A stretch of 64,000 nucleotides of DNA. It comes from Planococcus kocurii. Lineage in GTDB: Bacteria > Bacillota > Bacilli > Bacillales_A > Planococcaceae. This document shows positions 16,681 through 24,386 of the stretch, piece by piece; the first letter of the stretch is position 1; each line of letters opens with the position of its first letter. The translations under genes were made by a program, and so were the position numbers. The DNA is taken from the NCBI RefSeq assembly GCF_001465835.2, contig NZ_CP013661.2:1356501-1420500 (forward strand), read 5' to 3'. The notes beneath the pieces are model-generated. The model saw nothing but the letters and a program-made list of their open reading frames with translations, did no database searches and was not told the DNA's origin.

Positions 16681-17613
16681 CCCGGATGTAGTTCGACCAA
16701 TAGACTGTAGAATATCTCCCATCCACCCTTTTCGCTTTAGATAAAGATAAAGGACAAAGGTAGTACCAATAATCACAACTATCGACATGATATAGCCTAT
16801 CTGCCATTTTAACTCCGGCATGTTCTCAAAATTCATTCCCCAAAGAGCTCCCCATGCCATAACCGGCGTGAATAAAGTAGTTAGCACCGTTAACGTTTTC
16901 ATAATTTCATTGCCTCGGTAATTAGCTACTACATTTTCGATATCAACCATGTTATTCACTTCATCTTCATACGCGTTAACGAGCATAACACAGCGATCAA
17001 TCCGATCAGCCGTGCGTTGGTATTCGACTTCTTCTGCAACTTTTTTACCGAAAGTTTCTTTAATCGCCATTTTAATTTCTTGAAATCCCATAATTAAATG
17101 TTTCCACAATAAAATTTCATGCCGAATATTCTCAATTTCTCCTAAGGTTTTCTTATTATTTTCTTCTTTGATTGCCCATAGTAAATCATGCAAACGTTCC
17201 TCAAAACTATCTATTTTATGTAAGATGGAAGCAACCATTTCTCCAAGAATAATATTCATTATTTCTATAGTAGAAGTGGCGTTTTCCATTTGACGCAAAA
17301 TTTCATCTTTCTCCAAATCAGCATCTTGTTCAAAATCAATTTTATTCGTGACGAAGACCTCTTCTGATAAGTAAAAGTGAAAAACTTCACGTGAATCCTT
17401 GGATTTTGCGCTTTGTCGGTAAATCAATGATCCCCATAGTGCTTCTTGGCCACGATCCACCGTGTGAGTATGAAGTATATTAACAGCCGTCTTTTTCGAC
17501 TGGTCGATCCAATTGTGCATTTTTTTATTTTTAGGAAGAAATTTACGGAAATTATAATCTTCAACGCCGTCTTCCTCATGCCAAATTGCATGTTTAAACG
17601 TATATTGCGGCAT
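16672..17613 (-). CDS. CorA-type divalent metal ion transporter
   Basis: The 313-residue protein has the CorA build: a soluble N-terminal domain, a long stalk helix (about 140-245) and two C-terminal membrane helices. The family selectivity motif GMN is present in WGMNFENMPEL after the first helix. It probably moves Mg2+ or Co2+ and forms pentamers. SD GGAAGGGG precedes the ATG. It resembles B. subtilis YfjQ in length. Confidence 0.92.
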   Translation of the reverse strand: MPQYTFKHAIWHEEDGVEDYNFRKFLPKNKKMHNWIDQSKKTAVNILHTHTVDRGQEALWGSLIYRQSAKSKDSREVFHFYLSEEVFVTNKIDFEQDADLEKDEILRQMENATSTIEIMNIILGEMVASILHKIDSFEERLHDLLWAIKEENNKKTLGEIENIRHEILLWKHLIMGFQEIKMAIKETFGKKVAEEVEYQRTADRIDRCVMLVNAYEDEVNNMVDIENVVANYRGNEIMKTLTVLTTLFTPVMAWGALWGMNFENMPELKWQIGYIMSIVVIIGTTFVLYLYLKRKGWMGDILQSIGRTTSGKK

Positions 17614-17642
17614 TGCTATGTCCCCTTCCTATTCAATACGAT

Positions 17643-17672
17643 GCAAAAAGCAAGCCAGTACATGGCTTGCTT
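17643..17672 (-). terminator. Terminator of the 17671 small gene
   Basis: A perfect 10-bp stem (17648-17657 with 17663-17672) is followed on the minus strand by TTTTTG. The stop codon of the small gene lies in the stem. Confidence 0.8.
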
Positions 17673-17838
17673 ACTCTTTTTGCGGTGTATGATCTCTGTA
17701 TTTTTCATTTGAGTTTTCTTCGTATTCCAAATCTCTGTTTGGCATCGGGTCCATTTCCTTTTCAGGCGGCATATTTCGAAGTGGCTCAACTTCTGGAATC
17801 AGTCTTTCGCCTTCTTTTTTTCCCTGGTCGTTCTTCAC
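17671..17838 (-). CDS. Small acidic, proline-rich hypothetical protein, 55 aa
   Basis: A 56-codon frame begins with GTG, preceded by AGGAGGT at 7 bases. The product is very polar (KNDQGKKEGERLIPEVEPL, then MPPEKEMDPMPNRDLEYEEN) with no hydrophobic segment, so it is probably unstructured and soluble. A well-formed terminator ends exactly at its stop codon, which strongly supports a real gene. Family unknown. It lies upstream of corA but that terminator separates them. Confidence 0.68.
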   Translation of the reverse strand: MKNDQGKKEGERLIPEVEPLRNMPPEKEMDPMPNRDLEYEENSNEKYRDHTPQKE

Positions 17839-17914
17839 CCAAAACACCTCCTTGGATTGTTGTTATACCATAATTACCCGTTTTGATTTTTTATAATCCA
17901 AGAAAATCAATTGA

Positions 17915-18328
17915 TCAATGCACTGCTAAAGATTCGATCAGCGCTGCGTCATCCGGATAAGCCAGCTCTAATTCTCGTAGTTCAGCTATAGATTTCCAAG
18001 CTACATCTGTAATCCACTCATCTTCAGCGTGAAGTACGATTTCGCCACCCGTTACTTTCACTTTAAAATAAGTAACTTCAAACGATACGGCCGAGTCCTC
18101 GTATTCACCAGTTCTAGCATCCAATTTCTCTATAATTTGAACCGTCAATCCGGTTTCTTCAAAGAATTCACGCATGCAGCATTGTTCTGCCGTTTCCTTG
18201 CCTTCAATACCGCCTGCTGGTACCGTCCATTTCTTTTCCTCACCAGGTATGCCTTGTAATACTAATAATACTTCGTTTTTTTCGTTGACACAGACACCTG
18301 CTGCGCCTTTCCAATTTGACATTTTCAT
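17915..18328 (-). CDS. Nudix hydrolase
   Basis: The 137-residue protein has a complete Nudix box, G-x5-E-x7-RE-x2-EE-x-G, in GGIEGKETAEQCCMREFFEE followed by TGL (about residues 38-60). It hydrolyses a nucleoside diphosphate linked to some group, in the cytoplasm; the substrate is not predictable. The start at 18328 follows TAGGAGAG at 7 bases. About 30 more codons are open upstream but lack an SD. Confidence 0.9.
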   Translation of the reverse strand: MKMSNWKGAAGVCVNEKNEVLLVLQGIPGEEKKWTVPAGGIEGKETAEQCCMREFFEETGLTVQIIEKLDARTGEYEDSAVSFEVTYFKVKVTGGEIVLHAEDEWITDVAWKSIAELRELELAYPDDAALIESLAVH

Positions 18329-18461
18329 GTAATCTCTCCTAAAGTCTATTTCGATTTGAGCAGTTTCTTGTCCTCTAAAAGAAGTACTATGCTGCCAGTT
18401 GTTTTTACCGTACCACATATTTCAGCGCGCTAGACGAGCTTATGCAAATAATTTTAGACAA

Positions 18462-18495
18462 AACAAAACGACTTACTCTAGTAAGCCGTTTTGTT
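18462..18495 (-). terminator. Terminator of the 18503 GNAT gene
   Basis: A 14-bp stem with one A.C mismatch (AACAAAACG and CTTAC at 18462-18476 with 18481-18495) and a four-base loop. Confidence 0.75.
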
Positions 18496-18502
18496 GGGTA
18501 TA

Positions 18503-18976
18503 TTACTCTGCCTTTTTTCGATGTTCCTGCTCTAATACGATTCCATGAGTTGCCTCTGGTAATCCCAAATCTCCAGAAAATCCATTTGCTCTGTAAAAGG
18601 CATCTGCAGCAGAAGAATCTGTCCGAACAACAAGCTCATGGAAATGTCCTTTTGCATCTTCAATAATTTTCTGTAATAGTTTTGTGCCAATCCCTTGTCT
18701 GCGAGCATTCGTAGAAATATAGAACCTCCGCAGTCTCCCTACACTTTCTTTACTGGAATAAGGATCACGGTTTAATCCACCGATAGCTACCAAATGATCC
18801 TGGTGATCCCATACTCCATATAACACTTCGGCGGTTTTATTGAATGTATTGCTCCCATCTTCGTACTGATCGACAAGTCTTCTTAGAAAACGATAGCCTT
18901 CTGCTTCACTTTCTTCCACTAGTTTTGAGACATCCATTGCTTTTAAGTCTTGGATTTCTTTGATTTCTACTGTCAT
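18503..18976 (-). CDS. GNAT family N-acetyltransferase
   Basis: The 157-residue protein shows the acetyl-CoA binding motif ARRQGIGTKLLQKII (about 91-105) preceded by the strand LRRFYIS and followed by FHELVVRTDSSAADAFYRANGF, the usual GNAT motif B. SD GAGGAGG precedes the ATG. It stands alone with its own terminator. Substrate unknown. Confidence 0.9.
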   Translation of the reverse strand: MTVEIKEIQDLKAMDVSKLVEESEAEGYRFLRRLVDQYEDGSNTFNKTAEVLYGVWDHQDHLVAIGGLNRDPYSSKESVGRLRRFYISTNARRQGIGTKLLQKIIEDAKGHFHELVVRTDSSAADAFYRANGFSGDLGLPEATHGIVLEQEHRKKAE

Positions 18977-19104
18977 GTCGCATCCTCCTCATTATGGATA
19001 TTCACTTTCCACTTCCGAATTCTCTGACGATTCCCTGCTCTTTCAGTGTATAGCAGATATAGTTTAATTGCCATTAAATATCAGAATTTTCATTCAACGA
19101 AAAT

Positions 19105-19597
19105 AAGGACTGTCCCAAAAGCCATGAAAAGTGACTTTTAAGGGGCAGCCTCTTTGTACATTTATGAGAAAGGGCAAATGTCCATTCCCATCAGCTATTT
19201 TAAACCTAAATCAGGAGACAAAAACCGTCCATTTCTGTAAAATGAAAATTCCTATCCCCGCCTTACAGAAAGGCCCATTTTATGTGAAATTCGAAGATGA
19301 CTTCCCCAAAGGACAGCACGGAAAAGTATTGATGGACGTCCTCTTTGAACAGATAACGCAAAATTGACCGAGAAAGTGTGTTCAGTCCTATCAAAGGCAA
19401 TCGGTTGTTCCGGCGATTCCTCCTCCGGGACCTCGATAAAGTACACGCGGAGGTCAAGATTATGGCATGGACCCACAATCTCCTGAAAGTAGCTGGCATT
19501 TACCAACTGCCTTCAGGGCGCTCACTACAAAAAAAGACGAAGAAAAGAAAGGCTTTTTCTCCGTCTGTTTTTAGGAACTTATGGGACAGTTCTCTTT
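19105..19597. mobile_element. IS1182-like relic, copy 3, with transposase fragment
   Basis: The left end AAGGACTGTCCCAAAA (19105-19120) and right end ATGGGACAG (19581) are inverted repeats. Inside, the plus strand encodes a clear IS1182-type transposase C-terminus, IKGNRLFRRFLLRDLDKVHA then MAWTHNLLKVAG (about 19388-19497), in a frame of its own. The rest of the transposase is missing or frameshifted. The right end abuts the tatC stop codon. Confidence 0.82.
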
Positions 19598-20452
19598 TTA
19601 TTGAACGGTTTCTTCTCGTATCGCTTTTTTATCTTCTGTTTTCTTGATGATGAAAATACTCGCTTCATAAAGACCTGCCATTGGAATCAACACTAGCAAC
19701 TGACTCAAAAAATCCGGTGGAGTGATCAAAGCTGAAACAATGGCCAATACTAGATAAGACCATTTTCGGACCTTTTTCATTGAAACGGAAGTTAATATGC
19801 CAATGGATGATAAAAATAAAGCGATAATCGGCATCTCAAACAGTAAACCTAACGGAACGGTTGTCATAATCAAAAAGTGAATGTATTCATTTGCTGAAAT
19901 CATGACATCGAAATTCGCCATCCCTAAACCAATCAAAAATTGAAAACTGAGCGGATTGACGATAAAGTAACTAAATGCCAGTCCCAAAACAAACAGTAAA
20001 AACATGACTGGAGAGTAAAGACCTAGAAAACGAGCCTCTTTTTCTTCAAGTCCTGGTTTAACAAATTGCCAGATAAAATGAATTAGAAATGGTAAAGACA
20101 ATCCTAAAGCTAATGTTGCGGATATTGACGTGTAAAATTTAATAACTTCCAAAGGCCCTAAAATAACCAAATTATTTCCCTTAACAATATAAGGAAACCA
20201 AAAATTTAACGTTGAGAAAACAACTAGTAGGAAGAACAAGAAAACAATCACACTTTTAATAAGTTGCTTTCTCAATTCTCCTAGATGGTCAACTAAATTC
20301 TCCACTCGCATTTCCGGTTCTTCCGTGGGCTCTTCTGGCTTTTGAACAGGAGATTCCGTCACCTTTTCCGAAGTCTCCTCCGCAGGGTTTTCTAACTGTT
20401 CTGCTTTTTTATGCAGTGGACTTGTTAATTTTTTGTCTCCATACGGATCCAT
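19598..20452 (-). CDS. tatC: Sec-independent translocase subunit TatC
   Basis: The 284-residue protein has six membrane helices and the TatC N-terminal motif HLGELRKQLIKS (about 55-66), where twin-arginine signals are recognised. It has an unusual acidic, Pro/Glu-rich N-terminal extension of about 47 residues before the conserved core. SD GAAGGTGG precedes the ATG, only 10 bases after tatA. It is the last gene of a four-gene unit with a Tat substrate at its head. An IS relic begins right at its stop codon. Confidence 0.95.
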   Translation of the reverse strand: MDPYGDKKLTSPLHKKAEQLENPAEETSEKVTESPVQKPEEPTEEPEMRVENLVDHLGELRKQLIKSVIVFLFFLLVVFSTLNFWFPYIVKGNNLVILGPLEVIKFYTSISATLALGLSLPFLIHFIWQFVKPGLEEKEARFLGLYSPVMFLLFVLGLAFSYFIVNPLSFQFLIGLGMANFDVMISANEYIHFLIMTTVPLGLLFEMPIIALFLSSIGILTSVSMKKVRKWSYLVLAIVSALITPPDFLSQLLVLIPMAGLYEASIFIIKKTEDKKAIREETVQ

Positions 20453-20462
20453 CTAACCACCT

Positions 20463-20687
20463 TCATAGTTTCTCAGATTTTTTTAAGTCTTTATCCTCGA
20501 CCTTTTCTTTTTTGACGGTTTCTTCGTCATCGTCATCCATTAAGCCTTTTGTTGAACGCTTGAATTCAGAAAATGTTTTCCCGACTGCTCCACCGATTTC
20601 GGGCAATTTTTTTGGTCCAAATATAATTAAAACAATGACTAAAATAATGATTAAGCCCGGCACGCCAATTGAAGCTAATCCTCCCAT
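20463..20687 (-). CDS. tatA: Sec-independent translocase subunit TatA
   Basis: A 74-residue protein with one N-terminal membrane helix (about 8-23), the hinge [10 protein letters not shown], an amphipathic helix and a charged tail with DDDDEE. It forms the Tat pore with TatC. SD AGGAGG precedes the ATG. No tatB-like gene is present, as in the Bacillus two-component Tat systems. Confidence 0.95.
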   Translation of the reverse strand: MGGLASIGVPGLIIILVIVLIIFGPKKLPEIGGAVGKTFSEFKRSTKGLMDDDDEETVKKEKVEDKDLKKSEKL

Positions 20688-20705
20688 GTTGTTCTTCCTC
20701 CTTTA

Positions 20706-22418
20706 TTAGACAAGTGATCCGCCTTCGCGGCTATAACGAATAATACCTTCTGCACAACGGTAAGCCAGTGCTCCGACAGTTCCTGTTGGATTGTAGCCGC
20801 CATTATGAGCAAAATTCCCAGCTCCTATAACAAATAAATTTTCTGCATCCCAGTGTTGCAAGAAGTTATTGACTACACTCGTAGCAGGATCTGCGCCCAT
20901 TATCGTTCCACCCGTATTATGAGTAGTCTGATACGGCACGATGTCATAATCTGTAATCTCTCCACTTGCAGCAACTGTTTTCGCACCCATTTCTTTCACA
21001 ATTCCAGCTGCTTTTTCCGTAATATAGCTGTGAAGTGCACGGTCTTGGTCTGTAAAGTTATATGTCAGTTGCAATAATGGAACGCCGTAAATATCCTTAT
21101 ACGTATCATCAAGTCCTAAGAAGTTCTCTTTGTGTGGCATCGAAGCTCCTTGGCCACCAACACTTAAGGTTCTTGTAAAGTTCTCTATTGATGCTTTTTT
21201 AAATTCTGCGCCCCACGACGGGGTTCCTGGAGGTGTCGGGTTAGATAGAATTGGCCGAGATCCAGTTTGAGTTGAAGACAAGCTCGCACCGTGAATAAAA
21301 TCAAGATCTCCATGGTCAAAGGTGTCGCCATTAAAATCATCTATCGTCATGCCAAGAGCTCCTGCGCCCATAAATGTATTCATTTGTTCGTCAAAAAATC
21401 CTGTAGCACCCGGAAGAATTTGATATGCATAATTTTTACCTAAAGATCCTTGACCTGTTTCCGGATCGTATTGCTGACCGATGTTTGAAACCATTAACAA
21501 TTTGGCATTATTCATGACGTAACTGGTCAGAACAACAACATTTGCAGGCTGTATAAATTCTTCGAACGTGACCGTGTCGTAGTATCTTACGCCCGTTACC
21601 TTGTCTCCTTCTTTCATCACTTCGACAACGTTTGAATTGAATCTGACATCATAATTACCCGTTTCTTTAGCTGTTGGCACGACGGTTATCTCCGGTGAAG
21701 TTTTAGCCCCGTACTCACAGCCAAAGCGCTCACAAAATCCACAATATTGACAAGCGTTGATTTTCTGCCCATCTGGATTTTCGTAAGCTTCTGATAAGTT
21801 AGCAGAAGGCATCATAAACGGTGAATAACCTAAATTAGTTGCCGCTTTTTCAAAACGTTGCAAAATGGGTGTTTTTTTCATGGGTGGCGTTGGAAAGTCA
21901 CTTGATCGCTTGCCCCAAAACGGGTTTTTATCTTCTCCTGAAAGACCAATTGTTTTTTCAAAACGGTCAAAATAAGGCTCTAACTCATCATAAGTGATTC
22001 CCCAATCTTGAATGGTGTAATCAGCCGATAGTTTATTCGCGCCGTATTTTTTATCTGTCATGGTTTTTATTTCAAAATCATACGGAAGAAAACGCCAGGT
22101 TTGACCATTCCAATGCGTTCCTGCCCCGCCTAATCCTACACCGAGTAAAAATGATCCTAATTGGCGCATTGGCAATGCGCGTTGCTTACGATTATTTCGA
22201 AACGTCAGTGTCTCCTTCGACAGATCCTGCATCAACTCATAGCGGACAGCGTAACGGTATTCATCGTGGACCATACTAAAATCCGCAGTGCCACGCTCAC
22301 GACCACGTTCTAGTCCCACCACTTTCAATCCTTCTTTTGAACATTCAGCAGCAATAATACCACCTGTCCACCCGACTCCTACGGTTACTACATCAACGCC
22401 TTCTAAAGTTGTCACCAT
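20706..22418 (-). CDS. GMC-type FAD oxidoreductase, large dehydrogenase subunit
   Basis: The 570-residue flavoprotein belongs to the glucose-methanol-choline superfamily. The N-terminal dinucleotide motif is VGVGWTGGIIAAE (about 13-25). A four-cysteine cluster, C223, C226, C229 and C234 (CQYCGFCERFGC), could hold an iron-sulfur centre as in membrane FAD-glucose dehydrogenases. HNTGGT and GYNPTGT near the C-terminus are active-site blocks. It lacks a signal peptide, while the upstream partner has a Tat signal, so it is probably exported as a passenger of that subunit. The substrate may be gluconate, a sugar or an alcohol. Confidence 0.9.
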   Translation of the reverse strand: MVTTLEGVDVVTVGVGWTGGIIAAECSKEGLKVVGLERGRERGTADFSMVHDEYRYAVRYELMQDLSKETLTFRNNRKQRALPMRQLGSFLLGVGLGGAGTHWNGQTWRFLPYDFEIKTMTDKKYGANKLSADYTIQDWGITYDELEPYFDRFEKTIGLSGEDKNPFWGKRSSDFPTPPMKKTPILQRFEKAATNLGYSPFMMPSANLSEAYENPDGQKINACQYCGFCERFGCEYGAKTSPEITVVPTAKETGNYDVRFNSNVVEVMKEGDKVTGVRYYDTVTFEEFIQPANVVVLTSYVMNNAKLLMVSNIGQQYDPETGQGSLGKNYAYQILPGATGFFDEQMNTFMGAGALGMTIDDFNGDTFDHGDLDFIHGASLSSTQTGSRPILSNPTPPGTPSWGAEFKKASIENFTRTLSVGGQGASMPHKENFLGLDDTYKDIYGVPLLQLTYNFTDQDRALHSYITEKAAGIVKEMGAKTVAASGEITDYDIVPYQTTHNTGGTIMGADPATSVVNNFLQHWDAENLFVIGAGNFAHNGGYNPTGTVGALAYRCAEGIIRYSREGGSLV

Positions 22419-22437
22419 ATCGATTCCCCCTTTTCAG

Positions 22438-23190
22438 TTAATGATTCATGCCAAGAGATTTCGGTTTGATTTCTACAAAATCTTCACTTTCGATGTCTTT
22501 AATATAAGCAAGCTGATGTCCCGGAAAGCCTTTCATTTGCCAGCCATCCATATTGGCATTTCCACCATAAATCGGATCAGCATAAGCTCCCTCTAAAGTT
22601 GCTTGTCTCAATAACCGGAAAAAGAACTGAGATTCAACACCCCTCATTTTAATTTCATTTTCTTGGAAAGCTGTTAAAATTTCATCCATTTGTTCGCCTT
22701 CTAAATCAACAAATTTAGTTTTAAACCGACTGTCGGCTTCTTCTTGCATTAATTGAATGCCTTGCATAAACATCTCATTTCGCTTTAATCGACTTTGATA
22801 ACCTTGTGTAGGCTCCCCTTGCGCAAATGGCGCCTGCATGTATTCTTTCGAATTTTCACCGTAGCTACCTGCTAGTTGATTATCAATAAAATAAGGCACA
22901 GCTAAACCAATTGCACCCGGTCCTAAATCATCTTCAGGAAAAATTCGCTCCGTAGCTTGAGACAAAACTTCAAAATCTGCCATACTTTTAAAAAACGTTA
23001 ACCCTCTAATGCTACTAGAAGCTTCTTTCGTTCCACCTGAACTGCTAGAAGAATCTGTCGCATTATCTTGCTTGTTTGTATTCGCGCCAATTAATCCACC
23101 AATAATCCCTCCGCCAATTAAAGCACCTGTTGCAATACCTGAAGTTTTTAGAAAATCTCGCCGTGAAAAATTCTTATCTTTTTCCGCCAT
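22438..23190 (-). CDS. Gluconate 2-dehydrogenase subunit 3-like protein with Tat signal
   Basis: This 250-residue protein begins with a classic twin-arginine signal, SRRDFLKTSG at residues 9-18, then a glycine-rich hydrophobic core and a Ser-rich linker. Residues about 60-245 match the small subunit family of membrane gluconate dehydrogenases. It should carry the GMC partner through the Tat pore. SD GGAGG precedes the ATG. No cytochrome c subunit gene is in the unit, so the electron acceptor is unknown. Confidence 0.9.
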   Translation of the reverse strand: MAEKDKNFSRRDFLKTSGIATGALIGGGIIGGLIGANTNKQDNATDSSSSSGGTKEASSSIRGLTFFKSMADFEVLSQATERIFPEDDLGPGAIGLAVPYFIDNQLAGSYGENSKEYMQAPFAQGEPTQGYQSRLKRNEMFMQGIQLMQEEADSRFKTKFVDLEGEQMDEILTAFQENEIKMRGVESQFFFRLLRQATLEGAYADPIYGGNANMDGWQMKGFPGHQLAYIKDIESEDFVEIKPKSLGMNH

Positions 23191-23230
23191 TTCACAAACC
23201 TCCTTTTATTTTAATATTCTGAATACAATT

Positions 23231-23260
23231 ACTATACTCCTTTAATACCGTTTTTTGCAA
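23231..23260 (-). promoter_or_regulatory. Promoter of the dehydrogenase-tatAC operon
   Basis: On the minus strand -35 TTGCAA (23255-23260), 18 bp, -10 TATAGT (23231-23236), 40 bases before the start codon. Confidence 0.5.
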
Positions 23261-23301
23261 CCAGACTAGTAAAAATCAATTTTTTTACATAAAAAAGACC
23301 A

Positions 23302-23336
23302 AAAAAAGAAGCCAAGGGAGTGGACACCTCGGCTTT
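23302..23336 (-). terminator. Terminator of the LysM-3D gene
   Basis: A 9-bp stem with one mismatch (23309-23317 with 23327-23335) is followed on the minus strand by a T-run. Confidence 0.75.
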
Positions 23337-23351
23337 GTAGCATAGTAATGT

Positions 23352-24146
23352 TTAGTTTAATACTTTAATAGTAATGTTTTTACGTCCCCAGTTTAGGGCT
23401 TCGCCTTGCGTTGGGATAAAGACATCAATTTTATTGCCTTTGATTGCGCCACCAGTATCTCCAGCGATCGCTTCTCCATATCCTTCTACCCATACTTTAG
23501 AGCCCAGTGGAATAACTGAAGGATCTACTGCGATTACTTTTTGGTTTGGATTTGCACGAAGATCAATTCCTGTTGCAGTCGTACCTGAGCATCCTGCGCA
23601 ATAAGCTGTATAAGCTGTTGCAGAAACTGTCATTGTTTTACCAGCTTGCGTTGAAGCTTGTGTTGGTGCTTTTTCAGCAGGTGCACTTGCTGGCGTTGGT
23701 GCTGGTGCAGTAGACTTTGCTGGTGCAGATGCTGTTTTAGCAGGTGCTTTTTCAGCTACGGCAGTCCCGCCTTTAACTGTCAACGTATCACCTGGGTAAA
23801 TCATATAGCCTGAAATACCATTCCAGCTCGTTAAGCTATCTAATGAAATTCCGTGTGCACTCGCGATTTCGAATAATGTATCGCCTGATTTTACTGTATA
23901 TGTCGAGCTATCTGTTTTTGGTGTTGCTGCCTGCCCATCAATTTCAAGTTCTTGACTTGGCAAGATCAAATCTGAAGATAGATTATTCCATCCCTTTAAG
24001 CTTTCTACCGATACGTTCTTATCTTGTGAAATTCCCCAGAGTGTATCCCCTGATTGAACTGTATATGACGATGAAGCGCTAGCTGTAGTAGCTGCTCCCA
24101 CACTTAACACTGCAATAGCAGTTAGTGTAACGATATGTTTTTTCAT
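23352..24146 (-). CDS. Secreted LysM-3D domain cell-wall protein (YocH-like)
   Basis: The 264-residue product has a signal peptide (1 to about 25, ATTASAS). Two LysM domains follow (SYTVQSGDTLWGISQDKNVS near 27-46 and TYTVKSGDTLFEIASAHGIS near 80-99), then an Ala/Pro/Lys linker, then a 3D domain at about 175-264 with VDPSVIPLGSKVWVEGYGE and KIDVF holding the three family aspartates. Such proteins bind and probably cleave peptidoglycan. B. subtilis YocH has the same order and is under WalR control; I see no clear WalR box here. The ATG at 24146 follows AAGGAGG. Confidence 0.92.
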   Translation of the reverse strand: MKKHIVTLTAIAVLSVGAATTASASSSYTVQSGDTLWGISQDKNVSVESLKGWNNLSSDLILPSQELEIDGQAATPKTDSSTYTVKSGDTLFEIASAHGISLDSLTSWNGISGYMIYPGDTLTVKGGTAVAEKAPAKTASAPAKSTAPAPTPASAPAEKAPTQASTQAGKTMTVSATAYTAYCAGCSGTTATGIDLRANPNQKVIAVDPSVIPLGSKVWVEGYGEAIAGDTGGAIKGNKIDVFIPTQGEALNWGRKNITIKVLN

Positions 24147-24257
24147 AAATTGAAATTCCTCCTTTTCACTAACAGGAATGATCATAACACCTCGACATGT
24201 CAAGAACATGACAGAACGACAGATAGAATATCACAATTTCATGACACAGATCCAGAC

Positions 24258-24278
24258 TTTATTACAAACTGTAATAAA
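24258..24278. promoter_or_regulatory. Perfect 9-bp-arm palindrome upstream of opuD
   Basis: TTTATTACA (24258-24266), spacer AAC, TGTAATAAA (24270-24278). It lies between the divergent LysM-3D and BCCT genes, without a T-tract, so it is more likely an operator than a terminator. The regulator is unknown. Confidence 0.5.
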
Positions 24279-24321
24279 ACTAAGGGATTTCTTAGACTTA
24301 TTAACAAAAAAATTCTACAGC

Positions 24322-24346
24322 GTTTATTCCATTGAAATTAGGGAAA
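24322..24346 (+). promoter_or_regulatory. Candidate sigma-B-type promoter of opuD
   Basis: GTTTAT (24322-24327), 13 bp, GGGAAA (24341-24346) resembles the general stress consensus GTTTAA-N12-15-GGGTAT. It lies 41 bases before the start codon of an osmoprotectant carrier, a common sigma-B target. Confidence 0.45.
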
Positions 24347-24386
24347 CTTAAAAAGTTATTTAACGAAACTTAAAGGAGAGAGCTAC

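Noticed and set aside
19378..19647. Open frame of about 89 codons with FRRFLLRDLDKV
   Set aside because: It is a transposase remnant inside relic copy 3 and runs on through the relic end into tatC on the other strand.
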